From assembly GCA_964497635.1 (NCBI GenBank), contig CAZCDB010000065.1, positions 1-7,551 of the forward strand: a stretch of DNA of 7,551 nucleotides. The letters run 5' to 3'. The translations under genes were made by a program, and so were the position numbers. Within the stretch, counting starts at the first letter, position 1. Each line of letters begins with the position of its first letter. The notes under the pieces are model-generated. The model was given only the letters and a program-made list of their open reading frames with translations, was not told the DNA's origin and did no database searches. Source of the DNA: CAMDWQ01 sp964497635. GTDB lineage: Bacteria; Omnitrophota; Gorgyraeia; 2-02-FULL-51-18. This document shows positions 1 through 6,187 of this stretch, in pieces.

Positions 1-87
1 ACTTCCATCTCCCATCAAAGCCTGACAGCTAAAATCAGAAACTTTTTGACCTACCTTTAACGTACCACATTCGGCTACTGCTGACAT
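1..87 (-). CDS. Probable peroxiredoxin (AhpC/TSA family), N-terminal fragment, cut by window edge
   Basis: Only the first 29 codons are in the window; the frame is open to position 1. The visible peptide starts MSAVAECGTLKVGQ and continues through a V-S-D-F segment to A-L-M-G-D-G-S. A 'VGQ-x-x-x-DF' stretch followed by a GDG turn is the usual N-terminal beta-strand layout of typical 2-Cys peroxiredoxins, which reduce hydrogen and organic peroxides in the cytoplasm. The catalytic 'FVCPTE' cysteine motif would lie about 20-25 residues further on, outside the window, so the assignment rests on the N-terminus alone. The ATG at 85-87 is preceded by a near-perfect Shine-Dalgarno with 8 nt spacing, which fixes the start. 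The gene lies 33 nt downstream of the sugar kinase on the same strand and could be the last cistron of that operon or transcribed separately. Another thioredoxin-fold protein of the AhpC/TSA superfamily is the main alternative. Confidence 0.62.
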   Translation of the reverse strand, partial: MSAVAECGTLKVGQKVSDFSCQALMGDGS

Positions 88-95
88 AAAACATA

Positions 96-103
96 TCCTC
101 CTT
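96..103 (-). promoter_or_regulatory. Strong Shine-Dalgarno of the peroxiredoxin gene
   Basis: The minus strand reads AAGGAGGA, an almost full anti-16S match, 8 nt before the ATG. Most downstream genes of the left operon lack such a site, so this one suggests high, independent translation. Confidence 0.8.
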
Positions 104-117
104 GGTTAATTCCGTTG

Positions 118-146
118 ATTTTACCTCTCAAAACTCCGCGCCGCAA
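118..146 (-). promoter_or_regulatory. Possible sigma70-like promoter for the peroxiredoxin gene
   Basis: On the minus strand, TTGCGG (141-146) and TAAAAT (118-123) are separated by 17 nt. The -10 matches consensus at 5 of 6 positions, the -35 at only 3 of 6. The -10 overlaps the TAA stop of the sugar kinase. Transcription would start near 111, leaving a short leader of about 24 nt that contains the Shine-Dalgarno. It is found by eye only and could be fortuitous. Confidence 0.35.
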
Positions 147-1056
147 GCTTTACTAGAAAAGAAGGGATATCCTGGCGCCGGCAAAGCCTGGGGGCTGCCC
201 TCATCACGGCTGATGTGCTAGCAGCAATGCCAAGAGCTGCGGCCTTCTGCAAGCTCTTCTTCTGATAAAGCCCATAAGCCAGCCCCGCCAAGAGAGAGTC
301 TCCAGCGCCAACCCTGGTCCTGACCGGAACTGGAATTCCCTCCACATGAAAGGCCTCCTGCTTTGAGACAAAAAGCGCTCCTCGAGCCGCCAAAGACACT
401 ACCACAATGCCAATACCACCCTTCACCAATTTCTGGGCGGCGCTTAGATAGCTTTGAAGCGAAGATATTTTTTTGCCAACCAACCTCTGCATCTCAAACT
501 CATTGGGCTTGATAATCCACGGACGCGCTTGAATCCCCAACCGAAGAGCCTCGTCATCTGCATCCAAAATACAAGGAACTCCCGTTTTTTGAAGCGCTTG
601 GATATAGTGTTTATAAACTGCTGGCTTCATCCCCTGAGAGGGGCTTCCCCCTAGCACCCAACAAAACGGTTTTGGCCGAACATTTAATAATTTTTTCAAA
701 AATAAATCCTGATCCTTTACAGATACCATCGGTCCCAGAGCGCTGATGCGGGTCTGGGTTCCATCTTCAGTATCCGTAAGCACCGTATTGATTCGCGTCT
801 GACCCTGGACCGGATAACAGTCCATGGGAACACCCACCTTGGAGAGCTCTTGTGCCCAAAACTGACCGATAAGACCAGCGGATAAGGCATAGGCTCGGGT
901 CGGCCCTCCCAACTCACAGACTACTCGAGAAACATTAGCGCCTTTGCCCCCCGGAAAACTGATCACCGACAACGCCCGATTGGCATCATCTTTCACCAAA
1001 CCTTTCACAGTCACCTGCTGATCGATTGAAGGGTTGAGGGTAATGGTTGCGATCAT
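121..1056 (-). CDS. PfkB-family sugar(-phosphate) kinase, 1-phosphofructokinase/tagatose-6-phosphate kinase-like
   Basis: This 311-residue protein has the normal length for the PfkB/ribokinase family and the N-terminus (MIATITLNPSIDQ) of the FruK/LacC/Pfk-2 branch, which phosphorylates phosphorylated hexoses such as fructose-1-phosphate or tagatose-6-phosphate with ATP in the cytoplasm. Seen in the sequence: the first PfkB signature with GGKGANVSR (37-45), an R-I-N-T segment (88-91) in the substrate lid region, the K-P-N-x-F-E motif (183-188) and the second signature with G-A-G-D (250-253), whose Asp253 should be the catalytic base. No key residue seems missing. The ATG overlaps the stop of the upstream glycosyltransferase as ATGA and has no clear Shine-Dalgarno, so translation is probably coupled. 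No phosphotransferase-system gene or aldolase is nearby, so the substrate cannot be fixed; fructose-1-phosphate, fructose-6-phosphate and tagatose-6-phosphate remain open. Confidence 0.88.
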   Translation of the reverse strand: MIATITLNPSIDQQVTVKGLVKDDANRALSVISFPGGKGANVSRVVCELGGPTRAYALSAGLIGQFWAQELSKVGVPMDCYPVQGQTRINTVLTDTEDGTQTRISALGPMVSVKDQDLFLKKLLNVRPKPFCWVLGGSPSQGMKPAVYKHYIQALQKTGVPCILDADDEALRLGIQARPWIIKPNEFEMQRLVGKKISSLQSYLSAAQKLVKGGIGIVVVSLAARGALFVSKQEAFHVEGIPVPVRTRVGAGDSLLAGLAYGLYQKKSLQKAAALGIAASTSAVMRAAPRLCRRQDIPSFLVKLAARSFER

Positions 1057-2528
1057 GAGCGTGCGCCCGATTCAAAAAAAACTTTTCTCTCATCTTGCGC
1101 GATCACTTTTAGCGAAGAACGAAGCTCTGGCGAGAAGTCATTCCAGTCCGACCGACGAATCAGGCAAAAGAAATGAAACCCTTGCTTTAGTTGTTCCATA
1201 AAATCAGCCCTCGACACAACCTTGGACTTCGCCGAAGCATCCGCACTGGAAACCTCAAGCTCCCCGCCGAAGCCAATCGGTTTTACTGGATGTTTTAAAT
1301 AAAAGGGGAAGTCATAAAAGGGTCCCGGGTGATCAAATACATAAACCAAATCTCCACTCTTAACCTGCGTTTTTGCCGCCAAAGCCAGTGGACGAGTCGT
1401 GTAAGGAGAATTGACAATCTCCATCACAAAAACCGCGCCAATCACCCCCAGAGCCATGACGGGCAAAACAACGTAAAAAATCTTCCACCGACGCTGATTT
1501 TCCTCCATCCAAGCTGACCAAAAAACTCCAAGAAGGATGCAAAAGGCGGGAATAAACGGCACGATATAGGTCGCAAGTTTTGACCGCGATAGAGATAAAA
1601 ATAAAACATTGGCAAGCCCAAAAATAAGAAGGAAAAAAATAGGATTTTTGTACGCATGGCTTCGGATTTTCTCTCCTGAAACGCGCCAGGGCCCTGGAAA
1701 TAAAAGCCATGGGGAGAGAATCGCCACTAAAATGACTGGGTAAAAATACCAGCCCTCTTGATGTTCAAAGTCCTTGGCTGCAAATCGAGAAAAGTGCTCT
1801 CTGAAGAAGAAAATATCCCAAAAAGTTTCCTTGTGGACACTCATCCACCAAAGCCAAGGCCCTACAATGAGTAAAAATAAAAAAAGTCCTGGAAGAAGAT
1901 AAGACTCCCGAATGATTTTCCATAGCTGCCGCGTCCACACAGCGTACAAGGCAATCGCAATCCCCGGAAAAACAAGCGCCAAGATTCCCTTGGACAAGAA
2001 AGCCAGCGCCACACAACCATAAAAACCGATATATTTTAATTGCGACTTCCCACCCCCTGACATCGCTTCATAAAAGAAATAGAGGCTGCAAATCACAAAA
2101 AATGAAAAAACCGCGTCAATTACCAAAAAACGCGACACATGGACATACCAAGGATTGGTCGCTAAAAATAGGGATGCTACGAGGGCGGCTTGTCGGCCAA
2201 AATGTTTTTGAGTGAAAAAATAAGTCGCAAGAACTCCCAAGAGGCCAAACAGAGCCGGCACCAGCCGAGCCGCCCACTCGTTTTGACCGAACAAAGAAAA
2301 GGAAGATGCTAGAAGCCAGTAAAAAAGCGGGGGCTTCCTTAAGTAGTCGATATCAAAAAGACAAGGTTCCATCCACCGACCACTTTCCACCATCGTTGCT
2401 GCAATCTGAGCGTAGCGCCCCTCATCCGGATTTCTTAAAGGCCTCTCCCCCAGACGAAAGAAAAAAAGAAAAGACGCTAGAAAGAGAATCCAAAGAATAG
2501 CTTGGTAGCGGCTGGAAAGTAGATTCAT
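1053..2528 (-). CDS. ArnT/GT39-type polyprenyl-phosphate-sugar glycosyltransferase, integral membrane
   Basis: This 491-residue, strongly hydrophobic protein has the order typical of the PMT/ArnT (GT39, GT-C fold) family. An N-terminal membrane segment (about 10-25) is followed by the acidic first loop with N-P-D-E-G-R-Y (33-39; Asp35/Glu36 at the presumed catalytic place), then K-P-P-L-F-Y-W (65-71), several membrane helices, S-K-G at 179-181, R-E-H-F-S-R-F (243-249), S-R-S-K-L-A-T-Y (314-321) before another helix, and a soluble C-terminal region from about residue 380. Family members move a sugar from a polyprenyl phosphate to lipid A, protein or another acceptor on the outer face of the inner membrane; donor and acceptor here are unknown. 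The ATG overlaps the stop of the FecR-like gene (ATGA) and the stop overlaps the sugar kinase start (ATGA). No good Shine-Dalgarno is visible, pointing to coupling. Confidence 0.88.
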   Translation of the reverse strand: MNLLSSRYQAILWILFLASFLFFFRLGERPLRNPDEGRYAQIAATMVESGRWMEPCLFDIDYLRKPPLFYWLLASSFSLFGQNEWAARLVPALFGLLGVLATYFFTQKHFGRQAALVASLFLATNPWYVHVSRFLVIDAVFSFFVICSLYFFYEAMSGGGKSQLKYIGFYGCVALAFLSKGILALVFPGIAIALYAVWTRQLWKIIRESYLLPGLFLFLLIVGPWLWWMSVHKETFWDIFFFREHFSRFAAKDFEHQEGWYFYPVILVAILSPWLLFPGPWRVSGEKIRSHAYKNPIFFLLIFGLANVLFLSLSRSKLATYIVPFIPAFCILLGVFWSAWMEENQRRWKIFYVVLPVMALGVIGAVFVMEIVNSPYTTRPLALAAKTQVKSGDLVYVFDHPGPFYDFPFYLKHPVKPIGFGGELEVSSADASAKSKVVSRADFMEQLKQGFHFFCLIRRSDWNDFSPELRSSLKVIAQDERKVFFESGARS

Positions 2529-3223
2529 TTTTTAACCAGCGTGTCCTGAACACGCTTGTCCTTGAAGGCATAACATTGAAGCATCCAATATTTCCAGTCC
2601 ATATATTCCGCGAAAACCATTCGTGAAGAAGAATAGGTTAATGAGGCGGCTTTATTCCAAAAAAATTGATGTCCCTCAAGAACCATTCTAGCGGCTCTCT
2701 TTTTATTTTTTGAACCCAAAGTTTCAACGCTCACCTTCTCACTAAACACCCGCACCAACGTCCCTTTTTCAGAAACCGCAATCGAACAACCTCCCTGAAG
2801 AAAACTTACCGTTAAATCGGGTGTGAAAACTTGAAAATGCAGCGCGGTTTGAGATTCTTGGGTCTCCAGATTATTTTCATCCTCCAGAAGCACAAAAAGA
2901 AGTCCGCGGCGCACAAAAAAACGGCTCAGATCCTCTCCCATCACCTCCACCTCCGTCTCCACCCCGACCCTCAAGAGCCCCGTCAAATCCTCTCCCCTGG
3001 AAAAATCGACAGCGCTCTTGCCCACCGTCCGAACTCGATCGCGGCTTTTGAGGCGATCACCGATGGCTAAAAATTTCCACTGACCGCTCGTCGCATCTAG
3101 AACTTGAGCCTTTCCGGATAGATGGATCACCCGGTAAACATCCGCTCCAGCTTCCAGAGAATCAGTCTGCGCCAAAAAAAAGATGCCCAATATCAGAAAA
3201 GCAAAGATTTTTTTTGGCGTCAC
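2525..3223 (-). CDS. Exported FecR-domain-like protein
   Basis: I place the start at GTG 3221-3223, giving 232 residues. That GTG overlaps the Nudix stop as GTGA, has a GAGG Shine-Dalgarno 6 nt upstream, and puts a signal peptide exactly at the N-terminus: two lysines (4-5), a hydrophobic core (6-18) and an A-G-A site (25-27). A longer in-frame reading up to 3322 would overlap the Nudix gene by 103 nt and bury the signal peptide. The mature part opens with a FecR-like pattern, strands around 'SGKAQVLD' and a G-D-R-L-K-S-R-D-R-V-R-T segment, and continues as a beta-rich domain. FecR domains relay signals in the periplasm in iron-uptake regulation, but many stand alone with unknown roles. No sigma factor or TonB receptor is adjacent, so the function is open. 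The C-terminal ~50 residues are rich in aromatics and not recognised. Confidence 0.7.
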   Translation of the reverse strand: MTPKKIFAFLILGIFFLAQTDSLEAGADVYRVIHLSGKAQVLDATSGQWKFLAIGDRLKSRDRVRTVGKSAVDFSRGEDLTGLLRVGVETEVEVMGEDLSRFFVRRGLLFVLLEDENNLETQESQTALHFQVFTPDLTVSFLQGGCSIAVSEKGTLVRVFSEKVSVETLGSKNKKRAARMVLEGHQFFWNKAASLTYSSSRMVFAEYMDWKYWMLQCYAFKDKRVQDTLVKK

Positions 3224-3684
3224 TGGAGACCTCGAGCCGCTTTGAGCGCTTCGGTACAGTAAAAAATAATGGATTTGGTCAGTTTTGGCCTCAAACTCTT
3301 TAGCTGACTCATTGAAAGCCACCGAAATTCATAATGCTCTTTTTCATGAAGCCTCACCTTGGATGACTGGGAAGTCCCAAAATAAATAAAAGCCACATGT
3401 TTGTGAGTATCCGAAATTCGGTGAGCATCCAGATAGGTGGGTGCTGGGAGAGGCTTGACTCCTGGATGCTTGATCTTGGGAGCCTGCTCAAGAATGCGAA
3501 CCTTGAGCCCACACTCTTCACGGATTTCTCGGTAAAGCGCCTGCTCAGGGTCCTCATCCATCTCAATGTGGCCACCGATCGGAAGCCATTCATCGTATTT
3601 TTTATGGTGGATTAAAAGAACCTTGCCCCGATGAACAATGAAAACGGTGACAACAAAATCGTAAAGCTCGTGAATATGAGGCAA
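3220..3684 (-). CDS. Nudix hydrolase
   Basis: This 154-residue protein contains a complete Nudix box at 38-60: Gly38, Glu44, then R-E-I-R-E-E-C-G-L (52-60), fitting G-x5-E-x7-R-E-U-x-E-E-x-G-U. Glu56 and Glu57 are the expected metal ligands. Nudix enzymes hydrolyse nucleoside diphosphates linked to another group; the box does not reveal the substrate. The start is TTG (3682-3684), with no ATG, GTG or other start further in before the domain begins. The resulting N-terminus (M-P-H-I-H-E followed by a hydrophobic strand) resembles what I recall of related Nudix proteins, which supports it. There is no Shine-Dalgarno. The upstream ABM-like gene ends only 6 nt before, in the same reading frame, so translation probably depends on reinitiation after that TAG. 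The stop overlaps the FecR-like start (GTGA). Confidence 0.9.
   Translation of the reverse strand: MPHIHELYDFVVTVFIVHRGKVLLIHHKKYDEWLPIGGHIEMDEDPEQALYREIREECGLKVRILEQAPKIKHPGVKPLPAPTYLDAHRISDTHKHVAFIYFGTSQSSKVRLHEKEHYEFRWLSMSQLKSLRPKLTKSIIFYCTEALKAARGLQ
3230..3233 (-). promoter_or_regulatory. Shine-Dalgarno that fixes the GTG start of the FecR-like gene
   Basis: The minus strand reads GAGG 6 nt before the GTG at 3221-3223. It lies inside the last codons of the Nudix gene, consistent with start-stop coupling at the GTGA overlap. Confidence 0.55.
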
Positions 3685-3690
3685 GGGCGA

Positions 3691-3969
3691 CTAGAGTGTT
3701 TGATAATTAAAATACCCGACCACGGTGACCGGGCACTTGGAAAGTGAGACAAGACGATCGTGATGTTTTTTCATAAAACGGGTATGGAACACTTCCCTTT
3801 TCCACTGGTAAAAAGAAGCATACTGGTCTTTTTCATTCGTGCGAAGCAAGGTGTGATAGCCCAAAAAACCAGCATGCTTAGCCGCCTCTTTTGCCCACAT
3901 CCGACAATCCTTTTGATAAGTCGGAACATCCTTCTTCTTAATTTTAAAAAGGACTTTGTGGATAAACAT
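3691..3969 (-). CDS. Small ABM/dimeric alpha-beta-barrel-like protein
   Basis: This 92-residue protein fits the size and layout of antibiotic-biosynthesis-monooxygenase-like (ABM) dimeric alpha/beta-barrel proteins. It has a first strand (2-10), a helix (about 14-31), then G-F-L-G-Y (34-38) leading into a second strand, a Y-A-S-F-Y-Q-W strand (50-56), a helix containing F-M-K-K-H-H-D (65-71), and a last strand (81-88). Members are heterogeneous: quinol monooxygenases, heme-degrading enzymes and many of unknown role. No catalytic residue can be assigned, so the reaction is open. The ATG lies 2 nt after the lipoprotein stop with no well-placed Shine-Dalgarno, so it is probably coupled to it. 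The TAG stop is in frame with the downstream Nudix gene. Confidence 0.6.
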   Translation of the reverse strand: MFIHKVLFKIKKKDVPTYQKDCRMWAKEAAKHAGFLGYHTLLRTNEKDQYASFYQWKREVFHTRFMKKHHDRLVSLSKCPVTVVGYFNYQTL

Positions 3970-3971
3970 TG

Positions 3972-4418
3972 TTAAGACTGAAGCGCTCTCCAGGTTTTAT
4001 CCCCGATAACACCATCGGCTTTCAGGCCGTGAGAGCGCTGAAAAGCTTTGATGGCTGCCTTGGTCTTTTTGCCCATTTTCCCATCAACTGCTCCGGGATC
4101 AAAACCCGCCCGAGTTAACGCGGCTTGGACATCGCTCACAGACAGACCGCTCACGCGGATATTGGAAGATTTTCCTTTGCCCGAAGAGCCATAAGCCGAG
4201 GTGTAATTGGTTTGAGGGCGACGATTTTGCTCTAGCTGATACTGGAGATCTTGAATTTGAGCATCCTTGGCTTGGAGCTCACTCTGAAGAGCGGCAACCT
4301 GAGGATCTACCGCAGCGGCTTTTGCTTGTGCATTGCGCGGACGCGCGGTAGCACAGCCTGACATAAAAACAACGAGCATTCCTAAAGCTAAAAAATAAGA
4401 GGTCGAACGAAGAGTCAT
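3972..4418 (-). CDS. Lipoprotein with coiled coil and C-terminal peptidoglycan-binding domain
   Basis: This 148-residue protein has a lipoprotein signal: Arg4, a hydrophobic core (8-18) and M-S-G-C with Cys22 as the lipidated residue (Met at -3 is less usual than Leu). A heptad-like stretch at about 38-65, rich in Ala, Leu, Gln and Glu, should form a short coiled coil. A Ser/Gly/Asn linker (67-90) follows. The C-terminal domain (92-147) is a PG_binding_1 fold: V-Q-A-A-L (97-101), G-A-V-D-G-K-M-G (109-116), A-F-Q (125-127), L-K-A-D-G-V-I-G (132-139) and a final T-W-R-A-L (142-146). It probably tethers a membrane to the cell wall from the periplasm. It is the first gene of the left operon, with a good Shine-Dalgarno and a recognisable promoter upstream. 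Confidence 0.88.
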   Translation of the reverse strand: MTLRSTSYFLALGMLVVFMSGCATARPRNAQAKAAAVDPQVAALQSELQAKDAQIQDLQYQLEQNRRPQTNYTSAYGSSGKGKSSNIRVSGLSVSDVQAALTRAGFDPGAVDGKMGKKTKAAIKAFQRSHGLKADGVIGDKTWRALQS

Positions 4419-4422
4419 AATA

Positions 4423-4429
4423 TCTCCTT
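4423..4429 (-). promoter_or_regulatory. Shine-Dalgarno of the lipoprotein gene
   Basis: The minus strand reads AAGGAGA 4 nt before the ATG (5-6 nt from the GGAG core). It is the only strong ribosome-binding site among the first six genes of the left operon, as expected for the leading cistron. Confidence 0.75.
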
Positions 4430-4464
4430 AAAAGTAGGCTAAAAATTGATCACTGAATGAAATG

Positions 4465-4492
4465 ATTATACCCAGAGGGCGATTTAGTGCAA
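4465..4492 (-). promoter_or_regulatory. Sigma70-like promoter of the left operon
   Basis: The minus strand carries a perfect TATAAT -10 box (4465-4470) with a TTGCAC -35 box (4487-4492) 16 nt upstream. Transcription would begin near 4458, giving a leader of about 40 nt before the lipoprotein ATG. The -35 matches consensus only in its TTG; an alternative -35 beginning 3 nt further upstream (TTGTTG) would need a 19-nt spacer. Confidence 0.6.
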
Positions 4493-4513
4493 CAAAATTC
4501 GACCCGATTCGTG

Positions 4514-4519
4514 TAAAAT
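4514..4519 (+). promoter_or_regulatory. -10-like box placed for a leaderless ABC-ATPase transcript
   Basis: TAAAAT ends 6 nt before the ATG at 4526. With the usual ~7 nt from -10 to start site, transcription would begin at the A of the start codon. No Shine-Dalgarno occurs between 4500 and 4525, and no convincing -35 is found 16-18 nt upstream. Confidence 0.45.
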
Positions 4520-4525
4520 GCCCTC

Positions 4526-5278
4526 ATGGAAAATCTCATCCTCACCCAAAATCTTTCCAAAGATTATGCCGGTGTCCGCGCGCTTGAAAATCTATCGATT
4601 CAAGTGCGCCAGGGAGAAATTGTGGGGCTTCTGGGCCCCAACGGAGCGGGCAAAACCACGGCCATTCATATTCTTCTGGGGCTTTTGACACCCAGCTGCG
4701 GCACAGCTTCTGTTTTTGGCCTCTCCCCGCTCACCCAGAGGCATCACATCGCCTCGCGGCTTAATTTTTCATCGGCGTATGTCCAATTACCTTCGAATTT
4801 AAAAGTTCTGGAAAATCTTAAAATTTTTTCCAAGCTTTACTGCGTGCCGGACGCGTCCAAAAAAATTGCTTCGCTTTTAGAGCTCATGGATATGACGTCT
4901 CTGGCGTCGCGAATTACAGGCGCCCTCTCGGCGGGAGAAAAAACTCGCCTCAATCTTTGCAAGTGTCTCTTGAATGACCCGGAGCTTCTGCTTTTGGATG
5001 AACCCACCGCCAGCCTCGACCCTGAAATGGCGGATAACGTCAGAAAGCTTTTGAAAAAAATCCAGAAAGAGAGAAATATCGGCATTCTCTACACCTCGCA
5101 CAACATGCCGGAGATTGAGGAGATCTGTAACCGCGTTTATTTTATTCATGAGGGACGCATGATTGCTGAGGGGTCGCCTGAGGAAATCATGAAAGCGTTT
5201 CAAAGCAAAACCTTGGAGCAGGTTTTTATCAAAATTGTGCGCTCGGGGGATTTTGTGGTCAAGGAACCTGGGCTATGA
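4526..5278 (+). CDS. ABC transporter ATP-binding protein, ABC-2 exporter type
   Basis: This 250-residue protein has the full ABC nucleotide-binding domain in order: Walker A GPNGAGKT (37-44), Q-loop Gln87, signature L-S-A-G-E (134-138), Walker B L-L-L-L-D (154-158) with catalytic Glu159, D-loop S-L-D (163-165) and switch His192. The signature has Ala in place of the common Gly (LSGGQ) and Glu in place of Gln, as in many drug, polysaccharide and Nod-factor export ATPases. It drives the permease encoded directly downstream, with which it overlaps by ATGA. The N-terminus begins just ahead of the first conserved strand, so the ATG is credible although it has no Shine-Dalgarno. It is transcribed divergently from the lipoprotein operon. 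The transported substrate cannot be read from the sequence. Confidence 0.95.
   Translation: MENLILTQNLSKDYAGVRALENLSIQVRQGEIVGLLGPNGAGKTTAIHILLGLLTPSCGTASVFGLSPLTQRHHIASRLNFSSAYVQLPSNLKVLENLKIFSKLYCVPDASKKIASLLELMDMTSLASRITGALSAGEKTRLNLCKCLLNDPELLLLDEPTASLDPEMADNVRKLLKKIQKERNIGILYTSHNMPEIEEICNRVYFIHEGRMIAEGSPEEIMKAFQSKTLEQVFIKIVRSGDFVVKEPGL
5261..5265 (+). promoter_or_regulatory. Shine-Dalgarno of the permease gene
   Basis: AAGGA lies 9 nt before the permease ATG, inside the 3' end of the ATPase gene. It contrasts with the ATPase itself, which has none. Confidence 0.5.
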
Positions 5279-6090
5279 GTCCCGCCCAGCAGTCCCTGAC
5301 TCGCATCGGTGGCATCCTGATGCGCTATCTCTACCTTCATACCCGCAGTCTGCCCCGACTTTTTGAGATTTTTTTCTGGCCGGTGATGGAGCTTTTGGTG
5401 TGGGGCTTTGTGTCGGTTTATTTTCAAACGCTGATGAGTGATCCCGCCACCCGTATCGCCGCGATCTTGGTGAGCGCTATGATTTTCTGGGACATTCTTT
5501 ATCGCAGCCAGCAAGCCATCAGCATCGCCGTGGTCGAAGACATCTGGACGCAAAATATTGTGAATATCCTTGTCTCGCCCCTACGCATCTGGGAATGGCT
5601 GACCGCAACGTTTATTTACGGCTTTTTTAAAATCTCGATGATCACTGCGATTCTGTCCGGCATCGCGCTCGGGCTTTATCAGTTCAATCTTTTTAGCCAC
5701 CTGGGGCTTTATATGATCCCACTGCTAGTGAACCTGCTTTTTTTTGGCTGGGCGTTAGGCGTGTTCACGTCTGCGCTGGTCATCCGCTGGGGACATTCCG
5801 CCGAAGCGCTGATCTGGGGCATCCCCTATCTGGTCCAGCCGGTATCGGCGATTTATTATCCGGTCTCGGTGCTGCCTGTTCCGCTCCAGTGGATCGCCAA
5901 CTCCCTCCCCAGCACCTACGTTTTTGAGGGTATCCGGGAGGTGACTAAAACCCAAACTCTCCCCTGGAATTATTTTTGGATGGCCTTGGGACTCAACTTC
6001 ATTTATTTTCTATTGGCTGCGCTCTTCTTCGGAAAAATGTTCAAAAGCGCCCGAAACTCGGGGAGGCTTGGACGATTGGGAATGGATTAA
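5275..6090 (+). CDS. ABC-2 type transporter permease
   Basis: This 271-residue membrane protein has about six hydrophobic segments (roughly 32-52, 60-80, 110-130, 140-165, 175-195 and 235-252), the usual ABC-2 topology. Family features include L-V-S-P-L-R-I-W-E-W-L (98-108 region) after the second segment, and the Y-Y-P-V-S-V-L-P stretch followed by a W-I-A-N-S-L-P-S-T-Y segment (about 193-216), typical of export permeases for drugs, polysaccharides or lipids (DrrB/NodJ-like layout). The C-terminal tail is short and basic (K-S-A-R-N-S-G-R), consistent with a cytoplasmic end. It forms the membrane half of the exporter with the upstream ATPase; the ATGA overlap supports fixed co-production. No third component (membrane fusion protein, outer-membrane channel or second permease) is in the window. 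The cargo is unknown. Confidence 0.92.
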   Translation: MSPAQQSLTRIGGILMRYLYLHTRSLPRLFEIFFWPVMELLVWGFVSVYFQTLMSDPATRIAAILVSAMIFWDILYRSQQAISIAVVEDIWTQNIVNILVSPLRIWEWLTATFIYGFFKISMITAILSGIALGLYQFNLFSHLGLYMIPLLVNLLFFGWALGVFTSALVIRWGHSAEALIWGIPYLVQPVSAIYYPVSVLPVPLQWIANSLPSTYVFEGIREVTKTQTLPWNYFWMALGLNFIYFLLAALFFGKMFKSARNSGRLGRLGMD

Positions 6091-6187
6091 AACGCTCGTC
6101 GGGTCCGGGTCGATTACCTAGTTGATGACACCTGTTTTGCGTTCTTTTACGAGAAGGCCTTAGATACCTAGAAACAAGACAGATTTC
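6091..6187 (+). other. Convergent intergenic gap, no clear terminator
   Basis: This gap separates the 3' ends of the permease (plus) and the repeat protein (minus). I find no GC-rich hairpin followed by a T-run on either strand. It holds two direct copies of CGGGTC (6100-6111), two of TACCTAG 50 nt apart and an AAGGCCTT palindrome (6154-6161), all too short to interpret. Confidence 0.5.

Noticed and set aside
1074..1081. Run of eight A (T8 on the coding strand of the GT39 gene) as a frameshift site
   Set aside because: It encodes Val-Phe-Phe in a continuous frame close to the natural C-terminus, with no alternative frame extending the protein.
1360..2016. Alternative-frame readings inside the GT39 gene
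   Set aside because: They lie wholly within a family-recognised membrane protein and show no domain of their own.
2831..3070. Plus-strand reading frame inside the FecR-like gene
   Set aside because: Low-complexity Lys/His/Pro-rich translation with no start context; it is antisense to a better-supported gene.
3224..3322. N-terminal extension of the FecR-like gene to 3322
   Set aside because: It overlaps the Nudix gene by about 100 nt, its residues are a frame-shifted reading of the Nudix C-terminus, and it would place the signal peptide internally.
4837..5553. Minus-strand reading frames opposite the ABC ATPase and permease
   Set aside because: They are antisense to strongly conserved ABC genes, have no recognisable domains and overlap each other; they are coding shadows.
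6154..6161. AAGGCCTT palindrome as a terminator
   Set aside because: The stem is too short, has no loop and no following T-run.
6115..6171. Direct repeat TACCTAG, 50 nt apart, as a possible attachment or regulator site
   Set aside because: Seven bases only, with no integrase, tRNA or insertion sequence nearby; chance is sufficient.
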